A stretch of DNA of 64,000 bases from Sphagnum compactum. Taxonomy: Eukaryota; Bryophyta; Sphagnopsida; Sphagnales. The stretch covers positions 2,211,267 to 2,275,266 of the forward strand of contig OZ234502.1 in the NCBI GenBank assembly GCA_965153455.1. Reading direction: 5' to 3'. This document shows positions 11,886-23,982 of this stretch, one piece after another. A model generated the notes under the pieces. The model made no database searches, was not told the DNA's origin, and saw only the letters and a program-made list of their open reading frames with translations. The translations under genes were made by a program, and so were the position numbers. The first letter of the stretch is position 1. Each line of letters begins with the position of its first letter.

Positions 11886-14800
11886 CACCAATTGTGAAAG
11901 ATTGTTCAAAGAATGTGGAAAGAGAGAAAATTGTGACAAGCAAGTTTGTTGCAACAAACTCAATCAATCATCAAACAAGAAATGAAGAAAAGTACATTAC
12001 AATAGGCTGTGAAACAAACTTTTTCCTAAATTGTTTGGTGTTCAAGACGAGCTTATCTTGGATGAAAGTGGAACTCAAAGTAATGAAAATTGGAAACCCA
12101 AAGCATGGAAAACTAAAAAACAAGAATAAAATGATTAAAATACACAACTTTAAATATTAAAATATTCAAAATAATTTAAAAATTAGAATGGAGAACACTA
12201 GAACAATTTCAAAGACATAAAAATATAAATATAAATTCAAAAACAACAAATTAATTAATGCAAATAAAGTTGTTGCTTGAAGGTAGGAGTTTTGAAAACA
12301 ATCGAGTTAGTTTAGACTCTTGATGAGTTTCCAAAGAAATGGATTTCAATAGGTACCCCTCCAACATCATGCATATGACATCACCATACATATGTATTGA
12401 AAGTGATTACAAGCTTAATGCTTTGGAAGTTTCTTTCAAGTAATCTAGAATGAAAATGTTTGTTAATTTCATGAAGCACCACCAATGGATGGGTTCGGCA
12501 AGCTTAGGGTTTAGAGTTTGATTTTAAATTAAAACTTAAAAACATTAAGCTTTTAGATAAGATTGTATGGACATACATTTACACCACCAACCAATCACAA
12601 TATTAAAAATCAATTCATAATGAAAAGGAATTAATCAACATGATTATTTGAAAGAAAGCCAAAAAATATTGAGCAAGTTGATAACTTAGGTCAATTGATT
12701 CAAAATCAATTTCATTTCTATTTAATTACCCATGTCATTTTTTTCAAAGAAAGCTTGTTTCAAAACATCAACTGAAATGCAATAACTTTTATTATTCTAT
12801 AATTTATCACTATATGATATATCATTAACCAACCATATCAAAACTTTGTGCATAACATATTGATTTTGAGTGTTAGAAAGATGAAAACTCAAATATGCCT
12901 TCATTCATAAGGCTTTTAAATTGTTGGCATGATTAATGTTCTTGGAGTTTAATATTAAAAACAATGATTAACTAATTATTTTCAATAACATTAAAATCAG
13001 TTTTAACCTTCCAAGCCTTCAATTTCATAAAAGAAAACAAGAATTGACGAATCCCAATCTTTCAAAAAAACATCATAATGAACAATGACATCTTATAATA
13101 ACAACTTTAAGAGCTTACATGAATGCAATAGGCATTAAAATGAATTTCAACATTTAGAGCTTTCAATTTCCTAAAAAATTCCGAAATATGTAAAACTTTG
13201 AATTCCTTTCAAGTTTTGATTCATGTGTAATGGAAGTTTGTTACACTCAAGGATGCCATATCTCAATACTTACAAATGGAATCCCAAAACCTTAACCAAA
13301 TTTCAAATAGAACATGACATATATCAATGCATGTTATATCAATTTGAAAGTTTCCATTTTCAATGGGTACCAATGGTTTCTAACCATTCACCAATTTGGC
13401 CTCATGTGTAATGATTTTGACCTATTAATTGCACTGGTTGTTTATTCAAATTGTAAAAATGTAAACTAGGATTATTTAATAAAAATAAATATTGAATTTT
13501 TAATTTGATCGATTGCAAGGCATTTTATCCAGAAAATATTATATTGTCCATGAAAATAAGATATTATGGGTGGCAATTTCATATTTTTGGGAAAAAAATC
13601 AACTAGTACATTTTGTAAGTTATTTATTACTCCTTTGACAATGAGATGATGAATGGACCCAAGGTCATACATGTCCTTGATGTTAAATGATTGCAAGCAA
13701 CAACACAAGAGTCATGTTTAGTCCCATGCATGGCTATATTGCTAAGATATTTGGAAACAACATTTTTAAAATGACGATTTTACCAAGAATATCTTTTGCT
13801 ATGGCTATCAACAAGGCATTCACAAATAATCAACAAAATGAAATTAGTTAATTTTAAACTTATTTTCAGCCATGACCAAGAACAAATCAGATTTTTGCAA
13901 ATAAAATCATTGTAACAACTAAATGTCATGGCATACAATCCACATCATCACATCATGGAAAAGGGACATGCAAACAATGCCGTATATCAAGAAGCATTGC
14001 AATAACACATCTAAAATTATTGTTGTCTTTCTAAAAATGTTGATAGGCACCCATGGCACGTAAAATTCAATGCATATGGTTTTAACGATGGAAATGTAGG
14101 TATCACATACAAAGAAGAAATGGTAGGTGGTGAAAACATAGTAAATATTCATTATATAAAATACCATTTCATTAACTAATCAAGATCCATTTAGTGACAA
14201 TGTTAATCATAGCTAGTATAGGGTAAATGAGTTTAGGTTCCATGTCATCTAGTCCTACCAAAAGTAGATTATGGTGGTTGAAAACTATTTTGAATGGAAT
14301 GGAACAATGAATTTTGTAATCTTTGTCCATTTGTGTCTCAATTCCATATAGGAACGAATTTGTATCTTGCACTTGAAAAACATTTGGAGAATTTTTTCCC
14401 CTTATCTTTTATCCATACATTACTCCTTTGCATAAGGACAATTTGTTCGATCAACTGCCCAATCTCATATGCCTACTATATCAGGTCATGAAAAAGTTCA
14501 CTTACACAATCTTCAATTTAATGTGTTTTTAATATTTACACAATCCATGCAAGGGAGCTTTTTAAGAAAAATTCTATTAGAATGGTTTCAACCATTATTA
14601 AGTTGCACACAAAAGAACAAAATTCTAATGTCACCTTCAGCTCCTCTCCCCCCCCCCCCACCTTCCCTTCCTTAAAGAAAACAATTGTTCATTTTTAATT
14701 GCCTTATGAAACCATGACTAACACATTCCATCAATAATTGAATTAGATATAAACCAATGCTTTCAAAGTTCTTGGACCCTAGTTTACGTGATATTATTCA

Positions 14801-16390
14801 ATTTTATATATTTATGTACATATATTGTGTCACAATAATTGACACATTATCCAAGGTGACAAATTATAATGTATAATTAGTTTGATATGTATAGATAATG
14901 TGATCATCATATATGTATTAGCTTTTTTTTAATCATTTTTATATCACCATCATTGTGAAATACTACAACAAATTGTAACTATATTAATATACTAAGAATA
15001 AATGCTTTAAAAAAAAAATTGTGACCACACCTTAACCCTTTCAAGCCATGGGGCCCCTTGTTTTGCTTTTGGTATCCTTAGAAAACTCTGAAATGGTGAT
15101 GTGCATAATGGTTGTTTTGCGATTTTCAAACCAATAGAGAAAATTTTATTAAATTTAAAATGAAAAATTTCATTATTGAGAATTAATTAAAATTACAAAA
15201 ATTGGTTTGTAAAACTTTGGCCAAGAATGCTATATAGACATTTCAACCAATCAATGTCTCTTTGTCATATTGGCTCTTTTGTTTGCCTTCCACATCACAT
15301 GGAAAATGCATGGGAAATTTCCCATTGGCAATCCTATTCACCCTTTTGTGCTATCACCTTTCACATTATATCTCCTTAAGCCTTGAAGAGGTTTTTTGAA
15401 AATTCTATCCCTTAGAGCCTTGAAGATAATCACACTTGGACAAATAACACAAGGGCCCACTAGTGTAAATTGGAAAAACAAGACTTTTAATACAAGTGGT
15501 TGCAAACATAGTGATCATGGTATTTAATTTTTGTGAGGTCAAAGAATTGGTGATTTGTTTCAATAAAACAAAACATTTAATCAAAATTATAGTTAAAAAT
15601 CAGATTTGTCCAAATTTGTCCCCAAAATGATTAGTTGAGTGGTGAAATTTTTTGCCCAAAAGAAAAGGTTGATAGAAACATGAGCCACATGTGCTCATTT
15701 AGGTAGTCTTCAGGTCAATTCTTAAGGTCAATGTGACAAATTAAGATTATTTACCTCATTTAAATAATGCTTAGAAACAATAATTACATTATCATAAAAG
15801 CATTGTTTGAGCGTTGCATATTAATTTCAAATTTATCCAAATTGCTACAATTATATATTAAAAACATTATTGTGTAAATGCACTACACAAAAGTAACAAC
15901 ATTTGGTCCTCACACTTTCACAATCTTACAATTCGCAACTTAGTTTATAACTTGAAAATGTCATGTAAACATAAATAATAATAATAATTACACTTGTAGT
16001 AGCTCATGTTATTGTGTTCACATTATTTGAGCATCAAGCTTATCTCATGTTTATACACGATCATAAGAAAACATTCTAATGACCAACAATTGACCATGCT
16101 AATCATTTTATGGTTGTAAATTTATGTTGATTAAATTGCATTTCAAAACCATATATGGCTATTCAAACTCCAAATCTTTGAACAATAATTTAAAGAATTG
16201 CAACATACACTAAACTTTCAGTTAAAAGTTTTAAGAAAAGTTTTTTCACAAATGAGTTTTCTAGTTCTTTCATAAAAGAACTCTAAAGTTAAGCCAATGT
16301 TGATCAGAGTAGTATTAGGATGAGTAGTGACCTTAATATACACAAGGTCAATATACTTGGGCCAATGGCACAAGGACCCACTAGTGAAGG
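11886..16390. other. intergenic AT-rich stretch, nothing recognised
   Basis: Upstream flank of the proteasome gene and downstream flank of the PNGase A gene. Open frames here are short, AT-biased and without recognisable motifs. A C-rich tract lies near 14648. No RNA gene or transposon termini were seen. Confidence 0.4.
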
Positions 16391-16493
16391 TTTAGGGTTT
16401 AGCTAAGGTTATGGATAACCGCCAGTCAAGGGTCCCAACCGGTTCTTTGATTTATTCGAGAAACACCAGTCAAGGGTCCATATATACCCAAAA

Positions 16494-16601
16494 CCTCACC
16501 CGACGGTTCTCTCTGTTTTGGGTTCATTACCTCACCCGACGGTTCTCTCTGTTTTGGGTTTGTTACCTCACCCGACGGTTCTCTCTGTTTTGGGTTCTGT
16601 C
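16494..16601 (+). repeat. 36-bp minisatellite, three copies
   Basis: Three near-perfect head-to-tail units begin at 16494, 16530 and 16566, each containing 'cctcacccgacggttctctc'. Because 36 is divisible by three, a plus-strand frame across the array reads a repeated 12-residue peptide with core LTRRFSLFWV. The array lies about 290 bp beyond the stop codon of the minus-strand PNGase A gene. Confidence 0.9.
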
Positions 16602-16890
16602 TTTGGAAAAGAAGAAGAAGAAGAAGAGAGAACTGCCCAACACTGATACCAACCCACTCGCACCCGCAAGTAGCTAGGAGATACTCATGCAATTTCACAA
16701 CTAAAACTTTTGTTAAAACCAAAGCTTATAAATTGTATCAGATTCATCGAACTCCCCACCACAAGGTTGGGGGGATGATGATGAGAGAGCTGAAAAGAAT
16801 TGAGTTTTGCGTAAGTATCTTGTACAAATCTTAAGATGATTGATTCTATGATGATGATGATGATGGTAACGGGTCCAAGACAGAAAGTCT

Positions 16891-18909
16891 TTATGCTAAA
16901 CTGATACACTGTCTATCAAAAAGATCATACAGAAAAGAGTAGTTTTCAACACCCAACTTGCGGAAATAACACCCCTCACTACTTTGATAAACATAATCCT
17001 GTTGAGTTGTAGCTTGTCCACTAACCACACCTTGGGGAGAGGGAATGGTGAACTCGCCCTTCGACTTCTGCTTGTTTTTGAGAGAATTGAATGAGGAGCT
17101 TGCAGAGCTGCTTCTCCCATCATGTCCCGGGCCTACAACAAGGGGGATCGAGTGCCAGGATTGCTGTTGTTCTTGTTCCCATGAATGATCGGTACTCGCA
17201 TTGATGATCACACACCCATCTGATTGCGGAAGTTGATACACCACTTGTGTCAAAGGGAAGTGATACGAGCTGTGCTCGAACCCGACATCTTTGAATGGAG
17301 AATTCACTACCACTTTGCTGTCGGTTTTTGTGTGCTGCTGTATGAAGATTGAGTTTGCATTGTCTTTATATACCAGCAAATTGGAGAATCTGAAAGTGTA
17401 GGAAGCAGTTGAGGTCAAGTTGCCGAATGAGGATTCGATATAGCCCTTGCAGGAAATGGTTCTGAAAGCTTCAGTGAGGAAGGATCCATCCAAGGAGGAT
17501 GTGCCTAGTATGAAATCATCACCACATTTTAGTGTTGAAGTGAGAGCAGGAGCAAGGTACTGTAAGAGAGCACCTCTTGTTTGTTCTCGGGATTTGTCAA
17601 GCCAAAGATGGAGATTGGCACCCAAAAGCCACATTTGCAAAGCATTCGTGACTGTCATTGAGAACATGTGCTTCTTGCCATCCACCAATTTTCCAAGGAA
17701 AGGGGTAATGTCAGCATCATAAGATGGCAGGTTGAATGACCCGATTGCTGAGACTGGACGATAGAAGTTGGGATCAATGCCTCCAGTGTAGAGCACAGGA
17801 AAAGGAAACACGGCTGCAACCAAAACGCCATCAATGAAAACCACAACTTCTCGAAAGCTTCCATTGCCAGGTACATTTTCGGTTGTTGCATTGTTGGCTG
17901 CGATCCAAACCTCAGGGGGATTGGTGTACCAGAATTCATCCTTACCGTGAAAGGACACACAAATCTCAAGCACAGCTTTGTAAGCATTCCTGGGGATAAC
18001 AAGGTTTGCAGATTGGATGTCAGATTCGTTTTGTAGCTGGAACCAGTAGCCATGTTGAAGACTTGGAGAGCGAACTGCAATGGGTATGATCATGTCTGCC
18101 ACTAGTCCACCGTAGGTGAATAGACTTTCTTGTTGGGTGGATGAATCTGCTGCTGCCCATTGACTGCCTCCTCTGGTGAAAAAATGTGCTGTAAGTGTCA
18201 CATTGTAGATCCCAGTGTATGTTGCATCAACCACATTTGCCAACTCTACCATCACTGTTTGTGGTTTCTTCAAGAGGGAGGAGTATCTGGTGATGTCTTT
18301 CTCCACTTCCCATGTAATGCCATGTATGGTTGGCTCAGCTGTACATGTTCGAAAAATCTCCACCCCTCCCAACCAGACCGCAGAGATCCGGTCATATTGT
18401 CTTCCCTTGGATGTGGCATGCCATCGGAGAATCACTTTGCTCCAATCATATCCACACCTTTCGGCAGCTGGCCAGTACTGGGTTACAGTTGGTGGGTCTG
18501 ACATGGTGTTCGCAAACTGATGTTGTAGCAGCAAGTAAGAGCAGCTTTGTTTGCTGCCTGGAGGAATCTCAATCGGTTTGGTGACTTCAAAAACTCTTTC
18601 CAGCTGTGTGTTCTCATCGTCGTCACGGTGGTTGATGATCCCAGCTTCAAGGGCAACATCTTGAAGCTGATGATGATGTATGGTGGTGGGCTTTGTGGTT
18701 GCAGCTGGGATGATATCAACAGTTGCTGATGCTCCTAGAATTGCTTTCAAAGCTGTCTGAAAGGTGAAGAGAAACATGAGAAACCATATCAGCTGGAAGC
18801 TTGCTCCACATCCAAAACAGCAGCAGCCCCTGGAGACTGCCACCACCCCTGTAGCTGTATGCTTGTTCACTGGATCGGCAAGTTCTTGAGCTTGCTGAGA
18901 TCCTCCCAT
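16891..18909 (-). CDS. peptide-N4-(N-acetyl-beta-glucosaminyl)asparagine amidase A-like protein
   Basis: Single-exon gene of 672 residues in the plant PNGase A family. These enzymes cut the amide bond between Asn and the first GlcNAc of N-glycans and act in the secretory pathway or vacuole. A cytosolic Cys/Ser-rich start is followed by a hydrophobic stretch at residues about 37-58 (SFQLIWFLMFLFTF core), a signal anchor or uncleaved signal. The conserved PNGase A core begins near residue 135 and includes WSKVILRWHATSKGRQYDRI (156-175), VWLGGVEIFRTCTAEP (178-193), EKDITRYSSLL (223-213 region), ANVVD and the later FYRPVSAIGSFNLPSYDADI block (about 392-411). The last 90 residues contain a Ser-rich low-complexity part (about 600-620). 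Met at 18909 is the first in frame. The length is near or slightly above the usual 550-650. The exact substrate is not predictable. Function is assigned by family resemblance. Confidence 0.85.
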   Translation of the reverse strand: MGGSQQAQELADPVNKHTATGVVAVSRGCCCFGCGASFQLIWFLMFLFTFQTALKAILGASATVDIIPAATTKPTTIHHHQLQDVALEAGIINHRDDDENTQLERVFEVTKPIEIPPGSKQSCSYLLLQHQFANTMSDPPTVTQYWPAAERCGYDWSKVILRWHATSKGRQYDRISAVWLGGVEIFRTCTAEPTIHGITWEVEKDITRYSSLLKKPQTVMVELANVVDATYTGIYNVTLTAHFFTRGGSQWAAADSSTQQESLFTYGGLVADMIIPIAVRSPSLQHGYWFQLQNESDIQSANLVIPRNAYKAVLEICVSFHGKDEFWYTNPPEVWIAANNATTENVPGNGSFREVVVFIDGVLVAAVFPFPVLYTGGIDPNFYRPVSAIGSFNLPSYDADITPFLGKLVDGKKHMFSMTVTNALQMWLLGANLHLWLDKSREQTRGALLQYLAPALTSTLKCGDDFILGTSSLDGSFLTEAFRTISCKGYIESSFGNLTSTASYTFRFSNLLVYKDNANSIFIQQHTKTDSKVVVNSPFKDVGFEHSSYHFPLTQVVYQLPQSDGCVIINASTDHSWEQEQQQSWHSIPLVVGPGHDGRSSSASSSFNSLKNKQKSKGEFTIPSPQGVVSGQATTQQDYVYQSSEGCYFRKLGVENYSFLYDLFDRQCISLA

Positions 18910-20271
18910 TATGCCAAACTTTAGTACTCAAGAGCTTCCTGAACTCTGGCACATGATAGGTAGTGTACACACCACAAGCACATAAAAGTGCTGTAATCAA
19001 AGTTTCATGCTTTCATCAAAACTGTGACAAAAACTTCCACCTGCACCCAATAAAAGGGAGAAAAACAAAATCACAAATCATCAGTTTAACATTACTGGTG
19101 CTTGCAAATGACGAAGAATCTGAACCTGAACAAGAGAGACAATTGGGTAGTTGCCCGATCTTTTGGAGCTCTAGAGAACAAAAGATTTGGCAAGATCATA
19201 TATTGCAAAGAGAAACTTGTGAAAGTATGAAACAAGAGAGCTTATGTTCCAAGTTTTTCCATGCACAAGGAATGCGTTGCTTGACAAAGATCATAATACT
19301 ATGTCTTGGGATCTTAGTTCTCTATAAAAGTTCTCTCATTCTCAGATTCCCAAGCTCTTCCAGGCATTCTCTAGCTCAATGAGTCCAGTGCTTGAATCCT
19401 TTGGTACTACTACAGTTAATCCTATGGACATGGTTCTCATGGCCACAAACCTGTTGCAAGCTTGCTGACAACATGATTTTGCAAACCCACTCATGTATAG
19501 AAAAAACTACTGGAATCTTGATGAGAAGACTGAAGAAACCTCACCTTGCATAATCTTAAAACAGTTTTGCATTAGCAGCTGCAGAGTCTACAAAACAAGC
19601 AGATTTACAAGTTGGTTAAATTTGCAAAGCGGTTTACCAGGACTGAGTAGCAGTTGCATAGGTGTAACTCTCTTTGTTTACATTTGTCCTCTTCCACAAA
19701 CTGTCATGGAGTTGACAGGCAGATGGACCAGAAAAAATTTCTCTCTCTCTTCATCTCCAGCATATTAAGCTTTGATTCAAACACTGAGAAAAACAGTTGC
19801 AGTTCTCCAAGCTTTTAGGAAGAAGCTATGTATCCATGGTGGAAGAGGAAAGCATCTCTCTCTCTCTCCTGGTGTCCCTTCAATCACAACCCCAATGTCT
19901 GTTGCAGCAAGAAAGAAAATTGCACTGTTAAAAATACAGAAACTCTCAAAATCACTGATTTTTGTGATCCCGGGAAAAAAAAAAATCTCAATCTACAAAA
20001 CCTTGAGAAATTAAGCAAGCATCATTCAACCCATAAAGTGCATCCAGAAAACAGATTCAAAGGAGTAAGAATGTGCCTAAAAAACAATCTCTAGTAATAA
20101 AAAATTCTGCTTTCTATCTAACCTTTCTGCTGAATTTCCAAGTACAGTTTTGATTGAACAGAAAATGCTACATCCCCGATGATTGAATCAATGCAGATTT
20201 GAGACAACCGATCTTGTGATTTTCTGATAACAAATTCTCACCCATGTATGAATTTCATCACAACATGGAGC
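18910..20271. other. upstream flank of the PNGase A gene
   Basis: About 1.4 kb that probably holds the promoter and 5' leader of the minus-strand PNGase A gene. It has short open frames on both strands but no conserved motif. No TATA box or transcription start could be fixed from sequence alone. Confidence 0.4.
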
Positions 20272-20532
20272 TCAAGTCAAGAAAGATGGAAGCTTTGCAA
20301 GATCATGGCCTACTAGTGTTGTTGTTGTACAAGTTTCCCTTTTTCTTGTCCCTCGCTTCTTCTTCTTCTTGTATCTTAAAGACCGCCACCCAAAGCTTTC
20401 AAGCTGAGGTCTGCATTGGTCTCTAAGGCCACCATCACCACCACCATCACTACTTCTACTTCCATAGTGACCAACTTTTGCTGCAAGTAGTAGTAGTAGT
20501 AGTAGCAGTAGTACTTGTCTGCTGCTCTCCAT
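20272..20532 (-). CDS. possible small secreted basic protein
   Basis: An 86-codon frame starts at Met 20532 (an in-frame Met at 20607 would extend it). It has the layout of a secreted peptide precursor: MESSRQV, nine Leu residues and AAKVGHYGS, a plausible signal peptide with cleavage near residues 18-24. A Gly/Asp-rich segment, SFGWRSLRYKKKKKRG (dibasic-rich) and a short tail follow. I do not recognise the family. The Leu run is encoded by a TAC/TAG-type trinucleotide repeat and the Gly run by another, so the frame could be a microsatellite artefact. It lies about 1.4 kb upstream of the PNGase A start on the same strand and could instead be leader sequence. Confidence 0.25.
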   Translation of the reverse strand: MESSRQVLLLLLLLLLAAKVGHYGSRSSDGGGDGGLRDQCRPQLESFGWRSLRYKKKKKRGTRKRETCTTTTLVGHDLAKLPSFLT

Positions 20533-20994
20533 GGACAGAGGGGGGAAGTTGTTGATGATGATGATGCTGATGATGATGAGGGGGGGGAAAAAAAAGTAGA
20601 GAAACAACAGAGAGAACTTGGCTATGGAGAGAGCTGGGAGGAGGACAAAATCAACAGCAACAGCAGCAGCACTGGAGCAACAGCAGAAATCTTAATTGCT
20701 GTAGAGCTCTTGGTGATTAATGCTGGCAACAGAACTCTGCTGATCATCACTAAAGAATCCTCGAAACTGGAGTTGAAGAGCATTGACTTGTTGCATCTGT
20801 GTGTGTGTGTGTGCAGTGTGCAGTGTGCAGCAGCAGCAGCAGCAGCAATTTCACTAACTTAAGTACATTTTGTGGCTTCTTCACACATCAAGTTCATCAT
20901 CAAATCAAAGTGGCTCATTGCAAGCAACTTATTTTTCAAACAAAAAAAATATCATCATCAAATTCTTGCTACCAATTTCATTAGTTCATCATCA

Positions 20995-21115
20995 AATTCT
21001 TTATTACCTACCAATGTTTTTCAAATTCATCATAAAAATTTCTTTATTACCTACCAATGTTTTTCAAATTCATCATAAAAAATTCTTTATTACCAATGTT
21101 TTTCAAATTCATCAT
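20995..21115. repeat. about 42-bp tandem repeat, three copies
   Basis: Three head-to-tail copies share 'ctttattacctaccaatgtt' (shortened in the third) and 'caaattcatcat'. A more diverged partial copy precedes them near 20960. Confidence 0.8.
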
Positions 21116-23602
21116 TAAATCCTTGATCAGAATTCTGATGATCAATATCTTTCAACTATTATTTATCCTTTGACTTAGAAATAAAAATAAAAATTCAACA
21201 CCATTTTTTTTGAGGGTGAATTGTTGCCTCCTTTCATGATAAACGAGTTTTTTTGGGGACAAATTTTGTCATTTTATCGATGAAAAAATTGGGGTAATTT
21301 TTGGATAAATGTGTGTTGCCTAGTGTAAACTCAATTATTTTTTCTATTTTTTGGAAATTTTCGCCATATTCAAAAAAAAAAAACCCCTGCTCATGATTTA
21401 TTCTTCATATATATTTATTATTTTCCTAAGTTGTGGCTTAATACCATGGAAGGCAAAAAACACTTCTATGTGTTTTTCCTTCTAATTTTTTTAATGTACA
21501 CACAAAGTGGCAATTGTATATAACAAGATGGAGGAAAATGGTGCTCATCCATAACAATTCAGACATCCTTCACTACTTTTGGACTGCCCCATGAAGAAAA
21601 TGTGGCAATTTCAAGAAAAGATTGGGGATAAAAAAGCCACAAAATCAGTGATTTTGGGAACTATTTCTTATACTTTTAAATTTGCAACTATGTGGAATTT
21701 AGCACCCCAAAAGATAACTTATACAGTACTACAACAATCTGGCTACAAATATGTTTTTTTGGCTACAAATATGTTTTTTGACTTGGTGGTAGCCATAATT
21801 GAAGTTTTGAGTTTTTCTATGTTGAAAATTGAGCTTTAGTGAGCTTCACATTTCTATAGCAAACGGGGTTTATAGAATTTTTTTTTCATTTTTTGAGGTT
21901 CTAAAATCACCACCCTATAAGAGATTTCCCCCACTTCTTATTTTATTTTAAATTCTCTAGAAATCCATTCTTAGAAGCAGATTTTTTTTAATTAAAAATA
22001 AAAATTATGCGAATTTTCGCACTGTGAAGAAAAAAATAATGGATTGGGGGGGGGGGGGGGGGGGGGCAATTTTCGATTTTTTTGTTTGTAAATTTTTTTG
22101 GCTAAAACTTTGAAAAAAAAATTGCAAATATTTGGAAACCACCAATATTTGAAAAAGAGAAAAACCCTGCTTAGAGAAGTGTACCTAGTTGATTTGCTTC
22201 ATTTGTTTCTCGAGCCAAACCAGAACATGTTTTCCTCATCACCCATTACCCAATAATGTTTTGATCATGATTTTCTAGAGTCAGAAATCCACATTTGGGT
22301 ATTGTCCATTTCCCTTTGTATTATTGACCTAGGTCTCCTGATTGCCCTATTAATTATTATTATTATCAAATGAGTAAAAAATAATTAATTTATTGTACTT
22401 TGTGATTTTGTGTAGCTTTCCTACATTTTAGTGAGTAAATAGGTAATCAATCATCCATGACAAAGTTTGGCAGGGGGGCTTCAGATGTGTTCAGAGTGTG
22501 TTTTGTAAAGTGCTCTCTCTCTCTCTCTCACTTTGGGTTTAGGGTTTTAAGGTTTATAAGGTTTACTTTGGGTGTTTCATTGATAGTTTGAACTTAAGCT
22601 CCCCCTCTTCTTCTTTTTCTTGCATACTTCATCCAGACGGGCGTAGGCTATGAATTTCCATCCATCGTGAGGAGCATTACATGTTTATTTTTGTCCATCT
22701 ACAAGCTAGTTACAGGACTTTTTCATCAACAGACAAGAGAGTTACAAGAGGGTTACGATGCATGCCACCACTCTCGAACCTCAACACTCTAGGTTATGTC
22801 TGGTAACCAGCTTGACCGTGCTAGAATCAAATCAATGCTCACATGTCTCAACAAGCTAGAATCGTATCGTGATTACGTGCCTCAACTACATGCCTCAACA
22901 TGCTAGAATTGAATTCATGTTCACACGCACGCCTCAACTATTCATGGTAACCTGCCCGTTCACAGATTACCTAGTTCATTATTATTATTGTCTGTGGATC
23001 TGTCTGCCCCTCTTATCACGAGAACTAGGGTTATGCTTGAAAGTTATGAAAAGTTATTACAGTAAAGCTCAATGCTGGCTGCCTTGAGTATCATTAACAA
23101 TTGATAAAGTGCCGTTGTTTGTTGTTGTTGTTGTCGTCATATTGGGTTAATCTTTTGATCAAGTCTGTCAATTTTTCTTTTGACAGAGGCATCTATTTTG
23201 CCCCGCAGATTTGACATTGAAAAAGCAGGCTTTTAGGGCAGTGGCTCTTGAAGTTTTGGGAAGTTATTTATTATTGGCGGGATATAGGCTAGTATCAAGA
23301 GTTTGAAAGCTTACAATTTTCTGAGTGAACAACTAAAAGTCCATTTGAAAGTTGAGAATTTGCCTCCTCCCCCCATATCCCCTTTATTTTGAAAACTATT
23401 TTTCTCTAAACATGATTGAAGATTAGGAACTTTATAACACAAAATTTGCAATTAAATTATTATTCCATCTTAAATTATTCTACCAGGTTTGTAGAACATT
23501 CAAACCAGTTAATTGTCTTTGCTCACTACTTACCATACAAACCTACACTACTCGTACTTCGGTGTTGGACCGGTATACTAATGAGAAACTGGTATCAATA
23601 AC
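21116..23602. other. intergenic, no gene recognised
   Basis: AT-rich sequence with a run of 21 G at 22046-22066, a 20-bp tandem pair at 21740-21779 ('ggctacaaatatgttttttt') and a (CT)n run near 22512. No coding exon was identified. Confidence 0.4.
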
Positions 23603-23982
23603 TAAGAGCATCTCTACCGGTGCTCACTATGTGACTCCAGACAGTACAATTTATGGCAAACTAAAAAGTCAAAATGTACCAGTTTATCTCAGGAAATTGG
23701 TTTTTTCTGCACCAAATTCGTGCAGCTTGCCGTGGCTGGTAAAGGCGCAACACAGTTGTGCACCTCCGAAAAAGAGTGTAATAAATTGGACCTGACTGCG
23801 GCTCAGTATTTCTGATTGGTCGATCATAGTGATTGGTCCAGGTGGTTTGCTATTAGTAGTTCCCACGTATATGCAGTGCCCGTTACAGTTTGATTGGTGG
23901 GGTTGCCCAAAAAACAGCTAAACTTAGACATTTAATTTTATCATCCAGAGTGACACACTCAGCACTGGTGGAGATGCTCTAA
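23603..23982. mobile_element. MITE, PIF/Harbinger-like, with TAA target duplication
   Basis: A 374-bp element (23606-23979) is flanked by TAA at 23603-23605 and 23980-23982. Its ends are inverted repeats: left GAGCATCTCTACCGGTGCT, right (reverse complement) GAGCATCTCCACCAGTGCT. Imperfect matching continues for about 40 bp (…tgtgactcc / …tgtcactct). Three-base TAA/TTA duplications and the GAGCATCTC terminus fit non-autonomous PIF/Harbinger elements common in plants. The interior has no coding capacity and is richer in GC than its surroundings. Confidence 0.85.

Noticed and set aside
17447-18584. Several plus-strand and alternative-frame ORFs within the PNGase A gene
   Set aside because: They are shadows of the 672-codon minus-strand frame and carry no family motif.
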